A stretch of 64,000 nt of DNA from Hexactinellida sp. DTS-2022 (lineage: Eukaryota; Porifera; Hexactinellida), in assembly GCA_028753945.1 (NCBI GenBank), contig JAPNXP010000003.1:6448001-6512000 (forward strand). Reading direction: 5' to 3'. The stretch's first letter is position 1. Every line of letters starts with the position of its first letter. Below the pieces are notes generated by a model. The model had not been told where the DNA came from and did no database searches. It saw nothing but the letters and a program-made list of their open reading frames with translations. Shown here piece by piece: positions 11,801-22,536 of the stretch. Both the position numbers and the translations under genes were made by a program.

Positions 11801-14800
11801 TCTTAATACACTTTGTAACTATGATAAATTATTGTAGGAACGAATATTCGTTCTTTTAGAAAAAGTTTGTACGTTTCGCCCTACTGTATATCACTGCATT
11901 AGTATAACGGCTACCTTTGCAGACTCTATCTTTACGCTGGTGCCTAGAGTGTGCAGCATAGCGGCTAGGGGGCTCCGCTCCCCTGAGAACAGCTTATACG
12001 CGTTACGACTGCTCCGCGGGGCTATCATACTAACGTACTGCCCGAGACTCTCAACCAGGTGAGACTTGCCAGTCCCCGCGGGGCCCAGGACTAGGATGCG
12101 TCTCTGTCTAAGCAGAATCTCGAGGTACTGCTGTAGTATACGGACAGGCATCAACAGCTGGTACGATAGGTTATACAGAGACAGCGCTCTTAGGTCCACT
12201 AGGATCTCGGGACGAGACAGGTCCCGTAACACCTCAATCGGTCCCTCTGTCCCTATCTGTCTGGCCCCCACTTGCCGCCGGATACTACCCAGTATATACC
12301 CCGATACCACTTCCTCCTCTAGCCCCAAGAGATACGGATCTATGGAGCGGAGGTGTGACATGAACCCGGATACGACCTCTCTGTCGAGTCTCTCCCAGCT
12401 GAGCTCTGAGAGGGACAGCTCCAGGCGTCCTGCCCCTATGAGACGCTCCTGTGTCATGTCGTGGTGATCCCTACACACGGGGGTAACATGCCTTGTGTAC
12501 ATACTGGTAACTAGGCCCGTAGGGATTGATAATGTATGATTTATAGTAAAACCTCCAAAAGTGAACACCTTCAAGAAATTAATATAAACACTTTTCTCGG
12601 TCCCAAAAATTTTCGCATTACTTTAGACACATGTTATGATAAAGAATGAAAAGTGAACAAATTGGTTGGTCCCAGGGTGTTCGCTTTCTGAAGTTTTTAC
12701 TGTATGATATTTTTTCGGGAAATGTAAATGAATGATCTAAATGAACAGAACTCAAATTGTATAAATGCTATTCAATTGCAAATTGCGCAGTTAATATACT
12801 TTGCAATATTACATCGAAATAACTACGATTGTAATAGGTTTCGCCCTTTTCAAATAGTAAACATCAACTTTAAATCAATTGATTTTGATTTTATTTAAAA
12901 AGATTTGCTATTTCTGTAATAAATAAATAAAAATAAATAAAATAAACTTATGTCTACCTGATCAGCCCTAATACGAGACAGCCGCTGAGTAGCATACCTA
13001 GCGTACATACGGTAACTAACCTGGTCAGCACGAATAGGGACACTTGAGACAGGCCGGTGGAAGGAGAGCTGGAAGATAGGGAGTCCCTCGGGGGGCCAAG
13101 GGGCGTCTCCCGGCCCCCCCTAGCCAGAGAGCCCCTCTTCAGACGGGAGTTCTCTTCCCGCAGAGACGCGTTCTCCTGTCTCAGTCTGTCCAACTCCCCC
13201 TGGAAACTGTAGCACGGTAACAACAGGGTTTATACAGGGTATTATACAGGAGTAGAATTGAACCTATCTGTCCTAAGTTGGCTATAACAGGGTATTATAC
13301 AGGAGTATATTGAACCCTCCTAACTGTACTAAGTTGGATAACAAGGACAGCAGAGCTTAGCAATTAGCAGTTAGTTACAATCAGTGTAGTATTATACAGC
13401 CATTTGTAAATACGCTCCTAATCCTGGTCTGATCCAATCTTCATACGCCTAAATCACAAATTTATGTTACGGTATAAGGAGAAGAAGATAGTAAATTTTC
13501 GCGCTCCTAAATCAAATTACCAAAATCATACTCCAAAAGGTACGCTTGTGCTCCTGGATAATTCCTGGATAAATCTCGCCCTAGTTTTAATTGACCGGGC
13601 GACCCGAAGGTCCAACCCTCGTATTTAAGGGCGATTTTCCTAACACTGACGGTAACAACAAAGCCCTGTTATAAGTTATAACAGCTGTTATACTACTCAC
13701 AGTCTCAGGTCTGACCCGCCTGCCTCCAGCTGGTCTCCCTTCTGACTCCGACTCCTCCCGAGGAGCCACCTCCGCTTGCGTCTCTTCCTGTCCCCTGCCC
13801 CCTCCCCCTGTCTCCCGGAGCTCACAGGGGTCAGGGGGGTGTCCGAGAGGGGCCCCCGCTCCAGGTACTCCAGTCGCTCTCTCAGCTCTCTCAGTTCCTC
13901 GTCCTTACGCGCTAGCTGGTCCTACGGCATGCCATGTAACCAAACCCGTTGCTATGCTATAACCGGGCATAGTATCTGATATACAGTAGAACTCGGTTAG
14001 TACGTACCCCCTCGGGAATGGAATAAGTATGTATTATCCGAGTGTAAGTACTAACCGAGTTGACACTACATAGAGATACATAGAGATTGACAAACTTTGT
14101 TTATACGTATAAGTGTGTACGTACTAAACCAAAGTACGTACTAACAGTATTCTACTGTATAACTATCTATGGTTATGTAAATACAGTTAACTCCCATTAT
14201 AACGAAGTGCTCGGGACCGTAGTTTCATTTCGTTATAACCGGAGTAAAATCAATACTTATAGGCTATATGGGAAATAAATAACTTCGTTATAAGCGGAAT
14301 TTCGTTATATCCACTTCGTTATAACGGGATTTGACTGTACTATGATATTATATATTGGGCTCAAATAGAGCAATAGAGCTATAAATCGAGTACTACTGTA
14401 CATAACTATACCTGTGCGAACAATAGACTCTTGTATACGGAGTCCCGCTTGTCTGCGGTTTGTAGCGAGTAGCGGGTCTCCTCCGACACAACCGTAGGGG
14501 GGATGCTCACCGTGTCTACACCAGGAGCATAAACAGTAAATAGGTACAGTAGAAACCCGGAGTTTCTAACTAATCGGTTTTTATAACTATCTATTTATTC
14601 TAAATGTGTAAGAAAGTCCAAATTTGTTTTATTTTCAATTGCTTTATTTACTTTATTCTAACTATCGGATTTTCTACTTTATTCTATGCAAAGAATTAGT
14701 TAGAAAACCCCGGTTTCGACTGTGTATAATATGTGATTAGTAGCAAATTAGAATTACTATAAAGTGTTCCAGGAATCTTAGAGGAGATTGTCTAACGCAG

Positions 14801-17800
14801 AAAATTAAAAAAGCTCGCGAAATAATAAACTTAAAACTTTGATATAAACTTCTTTTTATACCCGGTATCTACAGTACTCGCTTACCCATGGTAACAGGTG
14901 TGAGGCCCCTATCAACCTCTGGCCGCTTGCCCTCCTCTCCCAGGTTAGCGTACATAGTGCTGGGAGAGTCCCTGTCCCTCTCAGCCCGCCTCGTGACCAG
15001 GGATATGTCGAACCCCTCCAGCAGTTCCTGTATTTCCAGGGACAGCGGCTTCTCTCCCGCGGGCCGGCGGGCGGGCAGAGCCGGTCGGTAGTCGGAGGGC
15101 CCCAGGTCCAGGAGCCGGGGCCTCCGGTCGAGACTCTCGGAGAGAGAGACAGAACGGGGGAGGGGCCGCTCCTGGGGGGTACGCGGGGTCCCGAACTTGT
15201 CACGGGGGGACTTGTTGTCCCACTCAGAGCTGGCCCTAAGGGGGTGCGTAGTGGGTTATACACAGGAATACAAAAATTAATGTTGTCAAATTGTTTAAAA
15301 ACGTTCCCATCGTTTTTGTCATAGTCATAAACCTAGGAAATGATGTTTATGTGGTTTTCAAATTAGACGTTTCCTGATACAGTGGATCCCGGTTATAAGA
15401 ACATCGTCGGGAACTGCATATAGTGTTCTTATAACCGGCATAAATTATATAGGGTATATGCCAACCATTTTCCAATAGAGTGTTCTTATTATCGGTTCTT
15501 ATCGATATGTTCATATAACTGGCATCTACTGTATTGTAAACCAATTTAAGACCTGACTTTGTTAAGACCTGACCTGAGTTAACAATTATAGAACTTTTGA
15601 CAAGCCTGGTGCATAAGCCTACATATATAGATAGCTAGTTACCAATGAGATTACCTCTTGAGTGCGTGCCCCGAGAAGGCAGCTGAGTCGGGGAGGGGCA
15701 GCTTCTTGCGAGAGGCCTGCTTGGGGGTACTCATCTTCCGGAAGGACTTAGTGGCCCATCCCACCAGACCCCCTGACTTGGACCTGTGTAGGAGGTATAA
15801 AGAATTTGATAATTGAAAATAAGATAGTATAAGATATTTTTGATTTCTGGAGCACAAAATATCAATGGAATATTTTGGATAATTTGATTTAAAATAATAT
15901 TCTATGAGCAGATCACTGTAACAACAACTTTTTTTAACTAAAAAGTAGTTAGTTAGTTAGAAAAACCGATTAGTTAGAAAAACCAAAAAAAAGAAAGGCA
16001 GTGAGATTAGAACTGGGCCACTATAGTATAGTATAGTCGGCACAGTAAAGAAAGATTAAAGAAAGAGATCACATGTAACAAGCAGGGGTTTATCTAGGTG
16101 CCTGGTCGGCACTTTTAGGTGCCGGCCAGGCATCAGTTGAGGAGAAAAAGTGCGTGAATTGCGATTCGATTTAGGTGCCGGATGTATGGCCAGATTTTCT
16201 GGTTCAGAAATGCTTGGTTAAACAACTGTTTGTGCACCGTAGCAATTTACCTCCTTAAAATAGTGCCGCATCATTGAATTATACTGATTATTTATTATGG
16301 CAAATACCTTTAGGGTGCCGGAAATTTATACCTCCATAATAAAGTGCCAGCCACGAAAATCCTAGATAAACCCCTGGTAACACGTCATACACATACCTCT
16401 CCTCTGGGTCCGTGGGCCGCTCCAGGACGGCCCGGACGAGGGGCGAGGCCTGGAAGGACTGTGCGGCGTCCGGGGAGGGACTGGAGGGGTCGCTCTCAGT
16501 GGTTCCCGCGTTCGGACTGAGAGAGACCGTGTGGGATATCTTGGGGGAGGGGAGTCTGTTGGCGTTGACGAGACAGGTGGTTATCTGGGAGGGGCCCAGA
16601 GAGGCCATTATGGTCCGGACGGGATCGGGGTCCGGGGGGGGCTCGTGCTCTGTTAGCAGCGATACCGTCGTGAATCTGGGGACAGACCGTAAGGGGTTAG
16701 CTAGGAGCACTGATTATACATAGGGACCATGCAAAGTATTATCTAATAATGCAATCTGTAAATATACCATACCAAACATGATTCTTAGCGCATGGCCAAG
16801 GAATTATCTAGGAGCGCGAGACGCTCCTTTTGGAGTATGATTTTTTGAAAATATTAATTTAGGAGCGTGAAAATTTGAAATCCTCTCCTATACCGTAACA
16901 TTAATTTGTGATTTAGGCGTATGAAATTGCATCAGACCAGGATTAGGAACGTATTTACAAACGGTTGTATAAAATACACTGATTAGGAGCGTATTTACAA
17001 ATGCCTGTATAATACCTGCATGGGACTGTACAAGTACAACTAACCTGTCGTCCGAGAGGAAGGACTCCCCTCTCCCCATGGGGACAGAGGCCCCTACGCG
17101 CATGGAGGGGTTCCGAGGGGGCAGGGGGGGTCCGTCGCTGATCCCCTGGAGCCGGATCGGACTCCGGGCTGAGCTCTATGGGAACACAATAATACAGACA
17201 TACCGATAATGCAGGGTTTTTTTTAAGGTTGAGACCTTGGTGCAACTCAGCTCGGCCTTGGTGTAACTCAACACTGCAGCGGCAGCGGAAAAATCATGGT
17301 GCAAAATTACACCAAGATCGGCCTTAAAAAAACCCTGCGCTAATGTTATTAATTACAAATGTGTGTTCCACGGATGTGCTGGTGTCCTGGGGGGGCGGGG
17401 TTCCGGCAGAGGAGTACTCGTGGGTACCTGGGTCCGTAGGGAGGAACTTGCTTGAGAATATATCCACCTACGTACAGAGGGTGATAACATGATATTATAT
17501 ATGCTGAATAATACTTGTGTGCAGATAATGTGAATACAGTCAACTCTCGTTATAACGAAGTGCTTGGGACCCTTTGTTGTATACGGAAAAACTCCGCTTA
17601 ATAGAGCCACCGATTAATAAATTTCTCCGCTTAATGGGGTAAACATTTCACAGGATTTATAGGAAGGAATCACAGTTTGGCTTAAAACATTGCCGGTTAA
17701 TAGATTTCTCCGCTTAACCGGTTCAAAGTAACCTGGTCCCGAGGTGACTCTATTAAGCGGATTCGACTGTTGGGATTAGCCAGTACCGGAATGACAGTTT

Positions 17801-20796
17801 GGCTTAAAATCTATTAAGCGGAGTCGACTGTATATATGCACTAATATGAATACACCCAATGCTTATAACGGAGAGGGCTATCAGTACCTGTGCGGCGGGG
17901 GCGGGGGGGGCAGAGGAGGGTACGGACCCCCTCTCGGACGGGTCCGTGACGGAGGTGTGTCTCAGGGCTACGCTCCCTGTCTCCGGGGGGACGATGGGCT
18001 GAAAGGAAAAGGGAACCTCCTCTCTCTCGAGGCGCCCGGGCCGCGGCTTGGGGGGCAGCGCCGGTAACTTCTTTCCTTCTAAGGTTAAAATAAATAATAA
18101 CAGTATACAGTAGAACCTCGTTAGTACGAACACGGTACATAATACGAATTTCCGGATAAGACGAACAAACAGTTCCACAAAATCAGGTCCCTACAGTGGC
18201 TTTTCAATGAGTATTACTCCGGTTAATACGAACTCCGGATAAAGCGAACACATTTTAACGTCCGTTGGTGTTCCTACTAACGAGGTTCTACTGTAACTAT
18301 TCGTACTAGAATCCCTAACAACCGTTTGACTCAGGTGGAATCTCTCCTTTCTCCAGAAAAGCTACCAGCTCCCTCACACTCAGATTCTTAGAAGCTACAA
18401 AACTTCATTAAAACCAACAACAACAACAACAAAACGACACCTACTACAAGACAAACAACAACAACTACACCAATAACACCTACTACTACTACTACTACTA
18501 CCAAGAGACAACAAACACCAACACCAACTCCTACTCAGGACTAACAACAACAACTACCTCTCTTGTTATCAGACAGCCGGCTGGCCTCCCTGACAGAGAG
18601 CCAGCTGCTGCTCTTCTTGACCTCGTGCTGCGGGGTCAGGGACCCGCCCAGCCCGACCCTGCGTCTGCCGGTCCCCTCCTCGCTGAAGGAGTCCCCCGTC
18701 CGTCCCAGGGCCTTCCTGTCCAGAGAGCCCCCCCTGCTCACCGGCGCGCTCTCGCTGTCCGGAGAGGGCGCCCGGACGGGGTCGCGGTACCCGAACGCGC
18801 GGAAGTACTCCGGTCTCGGCGGGACCGGGTCTGCCCCCCCGTTGGGGAGGGGCCGCCTCTGCTTGGGGGGGACAGAGGGGGGCGTGCCTCTGTCGGGGCC
18901 CACGGGCTGCTGGCCACCGGACCTAGGGACAGCTTAATTAAGCAGTCGTACCAACCTGGGCTGTAGGGGGTATTATATCTAGGTACAGTGGTGCCGGTTA
19001 TAAGAACATTGTCGGGAACTGCATAGAATGTTCTTATAACCAGCATAAATTCTATAGGGTATATGGCAACCGTTTTCCAGTAGAATGTCCTTATAACCTA
19101 TGTTCTTATATCTGGCATCTACTGTATAGGTTAACACAGTGGTTCCCAACCTGGGCTCCACAGAATGAGTATAGGGGCCCACGGTTGTAAAGGTTGGGAA
19201 TCGCTGGATTTAATCGTACTAGCGGAATTGGTTCCTATGCTCGCGTTAAATGGAAGTGTGTTTGCTGCAATGACCTACCTCTCGGTTCCATGAAGCGGAG
19301 TTGAAGTTTGCGGCTTTACAGCTGCGGCTAAATAGAACGGATAAGCTACTATCTGCGAGCACAGGGGGGGGGGGTCAATCGGCATATACTGGACCCATAG
19401 TCAGGTGGCGGGTGGCATTGAGTATCTGGTGCTTATGGAGGTACAAATAAGGAGATGGGGGGAGGGTAAAAAGTAACCTATGGTATGGGCTAATTAGTAC
19501 CCTGTTGATTGACCCCCTGGCGAGTTGCTGTACCTACCTTTAATCTTCTGTCTGTGTACAGAGAGTGCGTAGAATAGTGAGAATATAGCGTCCAGACTCC
19601 CAACGTGAATATCTACACGCGTATAGGGATTATGCAGTTAGTATAGGGATTATGTACTGTGTATAGGGATTATGTGGTGTGTATAGGGATTATGCACTGT
19701 GTATAGTATAGGGAATAATTTATGCAGTGTATAGGATAACAGGGGTATAATAACTAACCTTCGCTGGTTACCTCATCCAGAGAAAGTCCTCTGTCTCGGA
19801 TAAAGTCCAGACAGACAGACAGGTTGTCCAGCTACAAACAAACAAACAAACAAACAAACAAACAAACAAACAAACAACAAGCTAACAAACAACAAGCTAA
19901 CAAACAAACAAGCTAACAAACAAACAAGCTAACAAATAAACAAGTTAGCAAACAAACAAGTTAGCAAACAAACAAACAAACAAACAAACAACAACAACAG
20001 CAAACAAACAAGTACTACTATCTACCTGTTGGCTGTCGTGTGAGGGCTCGTATACGATGCCTGGAATGGTAGTCTCGACTAAACAGAGCACACAACACAA
20101 TACAATAGGATCAGAGGCTGTACTAACTAGTACTTACAGACAGCTTGTATGATCCTAGCGAGGAGATCCCCTCCCCTGAGGTCCCTCTGCAGGTCCCGAA
20201 CTGAGGGGGAGTGTCCCGTCTTGCGCAGGTAGTAGTTAGCCCAGTTAGTGTAGATCTAAGCACCAGGGGGAAATACAGTCGACTCCGCTTAATAGAGTCA
20301 CCTCGGGACCAGGTTGCTTTGACCCGATTAAGCGGAGAAATCTATTAACCAAATATTGTAAGCCAAACTGTAATTCCATCGCATAAATCCTGTGAAATTT
20401 CACCACATTAAGGCGGATAAATCTACTAAGCGAAGTCGAATGTACTTAGTTATTATTAAATAGAATAAACTTGAGAATATTTAGTTTAAGTTTATGTAGT
20501 TTAGTGGATATTTATATAGGATTTTCTGGGCCGGGCACTTTATAATGGAGGTAAGATTTGTACGGCACCCAAATTTGTTAGTCATAATACATGATCGGTA
20601 AATTCAATGGTGCGGCACTATTTGATGGATGTAAAGCGTACGGAACCCAAACAGGGGTTAGCGAGGAATTTCTGGGTTAGCAATCTGCCCAGACACCTAG
20701 ATAAACCCCTGCTAAGCACATACTTTAGCAGCATCTGGTAACTATGGTAGAGTATCTTACCTGGAGCTGCTCTTGTGAAGACGCGTCTGTCTGCAT
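2803..20796 (-). CDS. NAV: Neuron navigator (NAV/UNC-53) homologue
   Basis: Microtubule-associated CH-AAA protein of the neuron navigator family. Exons in transcript order: 20796-20761, 20255-20138, 20078-20026, 19831-19759, 19612-19538, 19327-19279, 18922-18558, 18078-17888, 17467-17357, 17175-17045, 16675-16397, 15783-15655, 15235-14886, 14515-14412, 13921-13701, 13206-13021 (or -12958), 12470-11915, 5140-4976, 4254-4044, 3047-2803. All junction phases agree, giving 1215 aa (1236 with the longer exon 16). Residues ~13-118 are a CH domain (IYTNWANYYL...; VCLDFIRDRG) closely matching human NAV2/3. A Pro/Ser-rich middle with LPPKPRP and PPLPPR motifs follows, then a coiled coil (~690-790). The AAA domain has Walker A GPAGTGKS (~953-960), a Walker-B-like VFVFDG (~1012-1017), a W..HTEPV segment and GPGIFLSCP. 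In vertebrates the family acts in cytoskeleton-dependent migration and axon guidance. The start is the ATG two bases after an acceptor-like CAG, so a 5' UTR intron is likely. Confidence 0.9.
3037..3742 (-). repeat. Copies of the NAV last-exon 3' splice site
   Basis: The genuine acceptor and first exon bases of NAV exon 20 (~3037-3090) recur at ~3611-3655 and ~3681-3742, in the upstream part of intron 19. The shared motif is CCGGACCTGTGGACATGTG plus the AT-rich flank. Between them is AT-rich sequence with 'CTCTATAAGTGGGG' motifs (3090-3260 and ~3560-3590) that look like ends of another inverted-repeat element. Confidence 0.75.
4219..4490 (-). repeat. ~144-bp tandem duplication covering the NAV exon 19 acceptor
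   Basis: Sequence from ~4219 (inside exon 19) through its 3' splice site and ~100 bp of intron is repeated from ~4363. The second copy holds an intact acceptor plus ~36 bp of exon sequence but no downstream exon. It is therefore a decoy 3' splice site. Confidence 0.8.
4670..4920. mobile_element. Expanded family A element (GTTATAAGAACAT) in NAV intron 18
   Basis: Several head-to-tail copies of 'TTCTTATAACCGGTATCTACTGTA'-type termini follow a family A body. This suggests local amplification of the element's right end. Confidence 0.65.
5484..6533. repeat. 181-bp satellite array (about 5.8 copies) in NAV intron 17
   Basis: The marker TCTGCTATATATAGATAG falls at 5703, 5884, 6065, 6246 and 6427, a constant spacing of 181 bp. 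Each unit contains the palindrome ATTGTACGCAAAATGCGTAC with its flank, and a pair of 'TTTAGTAGAATCTGCT' boxes preceded by 'CGAGGTTCT'. These resemble the ends of family D elements. Units are nearly identical, so the expansion looks recent. Confidence 0.9.
6578..11113. mobile_element. 4.5-kb element bounded by ~375-bp inverted repeats
   Basis: Arm 6578-6955 recurs as its reverse complement at ~10737-11113 with high identity. Both arms start with 'GGCGAAATTGAGT' and carry alternating 'TTTGGACTAGTCCAAA' palindromes. The right arm's outer ~220 bp is present again at ~11115-11335. The interior (6960-10730) is AT-rich with no ORF above 65 codons, so the unit is non-autonomous if mobile. It contains a hairpin (8156-8340) and several 'AACCGGTTAATCGCTGC' repeats (about 9430-9560, 10190-10290, 10490-10555). 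It lies wholly within NAV intron 17. Confidence 0.7.
8156..8340. mobile_element. Fold-back hairpin element, copy 1
   Basis: This is a long imperfect palindrome with ~80-bp arms that pair almost end to end. The core is 'CGATCATCGGCGTTTGTATT' on one side and its reverse complement on the other. The left arm has a 16-bp internal duplication of the ATCATCGG motif. The same element is at 27862-28030. Confidence 0.85.
11590..11750. mobile_element. Family D inverted-repeat element in NAV intron 17
   Basis: It starts 'TACAGTAGAACCTCGTTAGT' and ends 'ACTAACGAGGTTCTACTGTA'. The interior has 'GTATTAACC' motifs. The rest of 11114-11914 is AT-rich with no gene seen apart from the extra arm copy. Confidence 0.75.
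12471..12957. other. NAV intron 16, no other gene
   Basis: This stretch is AT-rich. A poly(T)/poly(A)-rich part at ~12890-12950 lies next to the alternative donor of exon 16. A similar block (AAATTGCGCAGTTAATATA-like) recurs at ~60530-60670 in DERA intron 3, so it is an old dispersed repeat. Confidence 0.5.
14182..14339. mobile_element. Family C inverted-repeat element (TTATAACGAAGT)
   Basis: Representative copy, from TACAGTTAACTCCC to GGGATTTGACTGTA, with interior 'CTTCGTTATAA' boxes. Other copies lie near 24125-24270, 28160-28400 and 59215-59375, with fragments at 545-840, 17540 and 33815. TACAGT/ACTGTA ends with a TA target and CGTTATAACGAA-type TIRs are typical of pogo/Tigger-like elements. 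Confidence 0.8.
15379..15534. mobile_element. Family A inverted-repeat element
   Basis: From TACAGTGGATCCCGG to the GGCATCTACTGTA end, with the interior 'ATCGTCGGGAACTGCAT' box. Other copies: 18983-19126, 24794-24938, 26130-26258, 31439-31596, 38480-38603, 39165-39327, about 45431-45574, 50515-50660, 61014-61151, and a partial at 34549-34640. Confidence 0.85.
16083..16376. mobile_element. Family H element (GGTTTATCTAGGTGCC)
   Basis: It is bounded by CAGGGGTTTATCTAGGTGCC and the inverted copy near AGATAAACCCCTG. It has interior 'GGTGCCGG' and 'GTGCCGCAT' motifs. Related copies: ~2380-2530, 20520-20710, 30890-30940, 46970-47190 and 56650-56790. Confidence 0.75.
18330..18393 (-). other. Possible cassette or terminal exon in NAV intron 7
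   Basis: A good acceptor (TTCTAAG) precedes an open stretch reading NLSVRELVAFLEKGEIPPE and ending SNGC-stop. A weak donor (ACG|GTTGTT) lies just before the stop. The GC content and the LSVRE motif, which also occurs at the end of exon 7, suggest coding sequence. Its phase does not fit the main transcript, so it would be an alternative end or a relic. CAA/CTA microsatellites fill 18415-18530. Confidence 0.25.
19137..19205. mobile_element. Short hAT-like MITE remnant
   Basis: Ends CAGTGGTTCCCAACC and GGTTGGGAATCGCTG are the hAT-type terminal inverted repeats seen intact at 33140-33448. Only ~69 bp remain. Confidence 0.7.
19620..20010. repeat. GTATAGGGATTATG repeats and (CAAA)n tracts in NAV introns 3 and 4
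   Basis: About 19618-19735 holds six irregular copies of 'GTATAGGGATTATG' directly upstream (in transcript sense) of exon 5. About 19835-20008 is a CAAA/GCTAACAAA microsatellite between exons 3 and 4. Confidence 0.8.
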
Positions 20797-21080
20797 ACCT
20801 GAGTAGGAATCTGTTGCTAGGAAGTGGTCTGTTTGCTACGCATATAATTAAGGACTGAATTGTAAGACTTGAGTTCCAACAAATTTAATAGAGATAGGTC
20901 AGAATCAATTATGATATAAAAGAGTCCATACAATTACTTAATAATGTCAGACCCGAATAGAGTCCGAATCAAAATTGATACAGAAATGTAAGAACCATTA
21001 AAATGTCACGTGTCTGACACCAAGTAGAGTGCGGATGTTTCTCACGCGGGTGTACTAATTAACTAAGCACTGATGCCCTG

Positions 21081-22499
21081 TTAAAAACTTGTGCCAGACA
21101 AACTCTTTATTACTTCTATCAACTTTTTGTTCTCATCTTCCGTTCTTTGTTTCTCGGCCTCGAGATGGTGGTTCCGCTACAAACACACACGTATTAATAT
21201 GTCTTAATACGTATTAACCGAGTTACACTGTAGCTCACAATATACACTAGCATACAGCTCACAATAGAATAGATCAAGGAATTATCCAGGAGTTGAGACG
21301 CTCCTTTTGGAATATGATTTTGGGATAATTTGAATTTAGGAGGGCGAAAATTTGGAATCCTCTCTTATACCGTAACATTAATTTGTAATTTTGGCGTGTG
21401 GAAATTGCATCAGACCAGGATTAGCAGCGTATTTACAAATGCTGTATAAAACACTGTATATTTACTGCTTACTGTATATTAAGTCTAGAGTTCACAATAT
21501 ACAGTAAGCAGTGGTGTAGCGGACAACTCACCTGCTCTGAGAGCTCCAGCTGTTTCAACTTTAGGTCCAGTCGTGTCCGTTCCTATCAGGCACGAGTTAA
21601 TACAATAGAAACTTGTTAATACGAACACCAACGGACGGTAAAAATGTGTTCGTATTAACCGGAGTAATACCCACTGAATAGCATTGTAGGGACCTGATTT
21701 CGTGGAACTGTTTGTTCGCTTTATCCGGAAATTAGTATTAACCGTGTTCCTACTAACGAGGTTAAACTGTATATCACATAATATTCAAGCAATTTAAGCG
21801 ACTAGCTAAATATGGATTATACACTTTGGGATTGCACATGTACAAACCATTGTTCTACTGTACACATTAACTATTCGCTACTGGTGTTATTACCTTTGAG
21901 TGATTATAATTACTACTGACTACTGTACACATTAGGTTAATATAGTCCAGCGGCATAGCCATAAAATTTCAACAGATTGTTCATTTTTTGATAAAAGCAC
22001 CAAAATTTGTACACATGTACTTTGATGTAGTGCGAGCATTTTTGGATATAGAGGCAATAGAAAGAGGTTCTATAAAAGAGGTTCTACTGTATTTACCTTT
22101 TTCTCCTGCTCGTATGCGCGCGTGGTATCAGAGAGCCTGCGACTGATCTGAGATACAATCTTCTCGAGCTTGTGAATGTTAAGCAGAGACAGTTCCTTCT
22201 CTATCTTAAGCTGAGTGGTCTCATCATGCAGTCGCTTTATAGAGATCTGGTCCTGTTCGTACAGCTGCCAACAGGAAACATACAGTAAACAACAACAACA
22301 ACAACAACAACAACAGTAGTAAATAGTAAATAGTAAACAGTAAATAATAAACAGTAAATAATAAACAGTAAACAACTGCCAACAAACAGTAAACAGTAAA
22401 ATTTCATTTCATTTCATTTCAACAACCTTTTTAAGGAATGGGATGTCACTAGATGATTTGTCCTCTCTGTTGTTTGACCTAGAAAGCAAGTATTAGAAT

Positions 22500-22536
<37 letters not shown>

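Noticed and set aside
13013..13206. A transmembrane protein gene from the hydrophobic ORF at 12954-13223
   Set aside because: The frame continues NAV's coiled coil. The hydrophobic part lies beyond a better donor and is at most an alternative extension.
22070..22375. Leu/Cys-rich extension upstream of MYPT exon 16
   Set aside because: It is translation of an intronic CAA/GTT microsatellite preceding the TTGGCAG acceptor.
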